DNA from: Prolixibacteraceae bacterium
GTDB lineage: Bacteria; Bacteroidota; Bacteroidia; Bacteroidales; Prolixibacteraceae
Direction of reading: 5' to 3'
Assembly (NCBI GenBank): GCA_025210775.1
Contig: JAOARB010000013.1
Span: 248,001-312,000, forward strand
Length of the DNA stretch: 64,000 nucleotides
The notes under the pieces are model-generated. The model saw only the letters and a list, made by a program, of their open reading frames with translations, was not told where the DNA came from and ran no database searches. Each line of letters opens with the position of its first letter. Position 1 is the stretch's first letter. Shown here one piece after another: positions 61,901-64,000 of this stretch. Made by a program: the position numbers and the translations under genes.

Positions 61901-64000
61901 AAGCCACCATCCCAACTATAATCATTAAATGCAATATTTCCTCCGATAGCAAGCACAAAAGGTTCAGATACTTTAGCAACAAAACCTTCATTAGCACAAA
62001 GGAAACTTGAGTTAACAGTTAGAGAACCATCAAGAAGGTCAAATCGGCCTTTTAGTACTGAATCATCATAATTTTTAGCAATCTTTCTTGTAGTCACATC
62101 ACCTCCATCAATTGTCATATGAGACGCAGGATCAACTAAAAGATAATCACTAATATTTAATCGACCACCAGTAATATTTAGAGTTCCCTTATTATCTAAT
62201 AAATCAACAACATTCACATCTGCACCATCAGCAATAGTCAACTGTGCTTCAGGATTAATTGTTAAACTAGAAACTTGAACCTCAGAAGTAATAACAGGAT
62301 CATTATCGACATTATCGATTAGAACAGGTGAAGCTGCAGTAGGCACCACTCCTTTGCTCCAGTTCTCAGTATTTGTCCAATCTGTTGAAACTGCACCAGT
62401 CCATGTATTGTAAAGGTTAAAGTTTGAATCAACATCGATACTATAATCTTCTAACTGATAAGCTAAAACATCTCCATAACAGATATTTTTTCTACTAGAC
62501 GAAATACCAGCCACTACACGCATATAAGTTTTGCCTGTTTTCGCACCACTCGGAACGGGTATCATCTTTCGGAGAGTACATTCTCCTGTTTCTTCGCCAA
62601 GTGTTGTACGTTCTTCAGAAGAGAAGAAGCCATCCTGATCCCAATCAATCCAAACAGAATACCATACATCTAAAGTAGAAAGACCACCTCCTTCAATACT
62701 AATCAAATACTGTTTTCCAGGACACACTTTAGTTGATAAAGCTTTAAAATCATTATCCCCTGCACTTCTTGCTTGGTTATTTGCAATCTCTACAAATTTT
62801 AGAGAATTAATTAAAGGGAACTTATATTTTGAAGTTAAAGCCAAATAACTACCTTCTTCTAAAGTCGTACTTGTAATAGATGGAACTTTCCCGTCTTTAT
62901 AATATCGGATATTTTCCCCTCCATTGGCATATGGGAAGATCTTGTAACTATATTCAGTATTTGGACTTAATCCTGCAATAATTGTTCCTGTTTCATCACC
63001 ACCTTCAACATAGATTGCATTATCATTATCTTCGACTACACCATCCACAGGATTAGCAATATCCTCAGGAGATGTACCCATCTTAATAATGTACCCCGCA
63101 ATTGGAGTTGTACTCTGTGCAGCATCCCAAGACAATGGTTGCATCTTACTCATTGTTAAATAAGTATGGAAATTGGTAACATGTGCATCTGGAGCATTAC
63201 CAAAAGTAGAAAACGATACTTCATCTCCCAAAACAACTTCACCATCAGCAACGACATATGCTTTCACATAATACATTGTACCTTCTTTCAAACCTTCAAC
63301 AGAAGCAGTAAGTTTAGCTGGATCTGAAGACGTAGATGCTATTTTTGTATTTTTAATAGATACACCTTCTTCTGAAGCATAAACAAATCCCTTCTCTGTC
63401 ACATTAGGGTTTCCTAACAATTTCAAAGAGCCATTAAATGTAGCATTATGGAAACCTACAGCTGAAACTTCACCAGTAATAGCAGTCTGTTGGTATCCTT
63501 TAACCATCATACAATAGTCTTCCACCTGACCATATTTAATATCTGAACAAGGTCCAGTAATCGACATATCAGAATATTCGGTCATTACGCGAATGCGTAG
63601 AACCTTATCAGAAGTAAAAGAATCATCAATAGTAATACTTTCAGCACAAGTACCTTTAAAAGGACCTTTATGGAAGATCATTTCATTGTCAGCAAAAGTA
63701 CCATCTCCATTTTTATCAATATACAATCTACATTGTACAGGGTTCACGGTACTTGATACAACACTAATAGGATATGAAGCACCATTAGAAACAGATATTA
63801 CTCCTTCTGATGTAAAATCTACATAACCAGGTTCGATATTTACATTTTTAGAAGAATTCATGAAATCTCCAAATATGAAAGTATCAATTCCCATACCATA
63901 ATTATTAGGTTTAGGAGTGATTGTTCCAACACAAGAAGCATCTACAATTTCATCAACAGTCACAGCAGAAGCAATAAGCTTTTCGCCATCACCAATTTTA
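58987..64000 (-). CDS. Giant T9SS-secreted modular protein, 5' end outside the window
   Basis: The reading frame stays open to the last base of the window, so the true start lies beyond it; a GTG at 63963 is internal. Visible modules in order: GEVED (DKNGDGTFADNEM, QVEDYCMM), a fibronectin-like domain, a second one (DPVDGVVEDNDN), a second GEVED (DWDQDGFFSSEE, QLEDYS), a beta-helix-like region (TWTGAVSTDWTNTENW), several cadherin-like repeats (DENSLGKILLDITDEDLVHGD, AVDPEGDALTYHLLDD), a PKD-like domain (LDATASTDEDANDELQYQW) and a T9SS type A sorting domain (KVYPNPCVDHF ... LKLIVK). The first part follows the module order of the tail of the C25 peptidase at 32937-38897. It is a cell-surface or secreted protein; the missing N-terminus decides whether it is a peptidase or an adhesin. 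Confidence 0.85.
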   Translation of the reverse strand, partial: KIGDGEKLIASAVTVDEIVDASCVGTITPKPNNYGMGIDTFIFGDFMNSSKNVNIEPGYVDFTSEGVISVSNGASYPISVVSSTVNPVQCRLYIDKNGDGTFADNEMIFHKGPFKGTCAESITIDDSFTSDKVLRIRVMTEYSDMSITGPCSDIKYGQVEDYCMMVKGYQQTAITGEVSAVGFHNATFNGSLKLLGNPNVTEKGFVYASEEGVSIKNTKIASTSSDPAKLTASVEGLKEGTMYYVKAYVVADGEVVLGDEVSFSTFGNAPDAHVTNFHTYLTMSKMQPLSWDAAQSTTPIAGYIIKMGTSPEDIANPVDGVVEDNDNAIYVEGGDETGTIIAGLSPNTEYSYKIFPYANGGENIRYYKDGKVPSITSTTLEEGSYLALTSKYKFPLINSLKFVEIANNQARSAGDNDFKALSTKVCPGKQYLISIEGGGLSTLDVWYSVWIDWDQDGFFSSEERTTLGEETGECTLRKMIPVPSGAKTGKTYMRVVAGISSSRKNICYGDVLAYQLEDYSIDVDSNFNLYNTWTGAVSTDWTNTENWSKGVVPTAASPVLIDNVDNDPVITSEVQVSSLTINPEAQLTIADGADVNVVDLLDNKGTLNITGGRLNISDYLLVDPASHMTIDGGDVTTRKIAKNYDDSVLKGRFDLLDGSLTVNSSFLCANEGFVAKVSEPFVLAIGGNIAFNDYSWDGGFKGTLKFVTGFSSRVVTTFAQQNVSLTLDNVVVDAPGQTISLTHKSMDLERTVTITNKLDLIAGTLKTTHGDKVVNTISLKNVTLHEGATLDLGITSLYLAGTVDGEGVFSHPDAATRFLTSAEDLVLNIPTEFAGVQKVGKHKVIANKPMYISTRVAVDTIYVNNTNIRIPNFTPSPFGSSITPKFMLDGDCDVTVDFSTYDSSDILDVNCGNRTYNCKLNAPRRVGIKASVKYSFTSSTSEYHQDGNVKIVPDDALLTKKLESTISHKGYDYEAANYHWAIKDGVWKIIPMDDVKASVTSDLSKPVELAFMAQKPAPKVTVDDQAGIAAHLVGANEAMEYHLNNQEWCHCSSDQELYLNGSNSLTVRYEATDSALASLETSDLDNDDKWNADINLSNSSIAENQGAKAKVGDLILVGEEVTPDANTPDAVATLIPGILDNDQFIIEGHTLYAKNSLDYETKSRYTIQVNFDSKDTPIHKYCIQVTDANESPVLNGVVGSDVDENSLGKILLDITDEDLVHGDVLTVSFESGLLDNDQMKIIDEGGKYYAQFKVAPDFEVKHTYSVKATAQDQSGASIDIPFVVNVQDVAELPSAITSSKTEINDNAVAGDVVSTLSIQDIDAVNGAYTVAITNVDGANKDNFELDGLDLKLKGNVVYALGVNPLNVITFSVSEDGVAGVASFDIKFTINDINEKPRFVANDGNCHLSENKHADFVVKEFRAVDPEGDALTYHLLDDKNGAFTVQENYLIAKKSVNYEQNNAFDLSVEAVDPDGLKAIQDFTVAIDDQNDAPQAAMNDIVTKVNPKTSVQLDATASTDEDANDELQYQWSISGIDANITDADKANAILEVPSVDVDTEAVVVLEVSDGTETSMIYKSILITGISTGINSSIKVQLDKVYPNPCVDHFTITLAEMPKSPVKVSLINSVGSTVWNKTMDSSKETFPVSVPAGMYLVKIIKGDVTSVLKLIVK

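Noticed and set aside
58987..63963. GTG at 63963 as the true start of the last gene
   Set aside because: The frame remains open upstream to the window edge, and there is no signal peptide after the GTG, which a T9SS cargo needs.

Overview
The window is a low-GC, carbohydrate-specialist region of a Bacteroidota chromosome. Evidence for the phylum: two SusC/SusD pairs, a hybrid two-component regulator with a periplasmic beta-propeller, an ECF-sigma/FecR/STN-SusC cascade, C-terminal type IX secretion (T9SS) sorting domains on three proteins, and many lipoproteins. The sulfatase load suggests a marine or other sulfated-glycan-rich habitat; an order such as Marinilabiliales is plausible but cannot be fixed from the sequence alone.

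Region 1 (1-32.5 kb) is a sulfatase-dominated polysaccharide utilisation locus (PUL). Reading leftward from 24.1 kb it runs SusC, SusD, a surface glycan-binding lipoprotein, five sulfatases in series, GH9, GH5, a terminator, two more sulfatases, a terminator, and one further sulfatase. A divergent hybrid two-component regulator (24.7-28.7 kb) is the probable sensor. Beyond it a leftward two-gene operon adds two sulfatases, giving ten S1-type sulfatases. The only recognisable backbone-cutting enzymes are GH5 and GH9, and no polysaccharide lyase is present. One sulfatase has serine in place of the formylglycine cysteine, and one carries a Tat-like signal and a roughly 285-residue N-terminal domain that I do not recognise.

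Region 2 (32.9-40.6 kb) holds a 1986-residue gingipain-like (C25) peptidase with PKD, GEVED and fibronectin-like modules and a T9SS tail, about 1 kb of AT-rich non-coding DNA, and a Crp/Fnr-type regulator.

Region 3 (40.8-52.7 kb) is a second, leftward PUL: ECF sigma factor, FecR-type anti-sigma factor, STN-bearing SusC, SusD, an intercistronic hairpin, a GH2 beta-galactosidase-like enzyme and a GH63-like lipoprotein. Its control logic (sigma/anti-sigma) differs from that of region 1.

Region 4 (52.7-64 kb) contains a TetR regulator with two ABC half-exporters, a DUF2293 protein and the 3' part of a giant T9SS adhesin-like protein that runs off the right edge. Its modules follow the same order as the C-terminal half of the region 2 peptidase.

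Two intergenic spacers, at about 29.0 and 53.5 kb, carry copies in opposite orientation of an unexplained element made of 11-bp units (consensus ATGAAGTTGAT) flanking a short core. I saw no tRNA, rRNA, CRISPR or insertion sequence.
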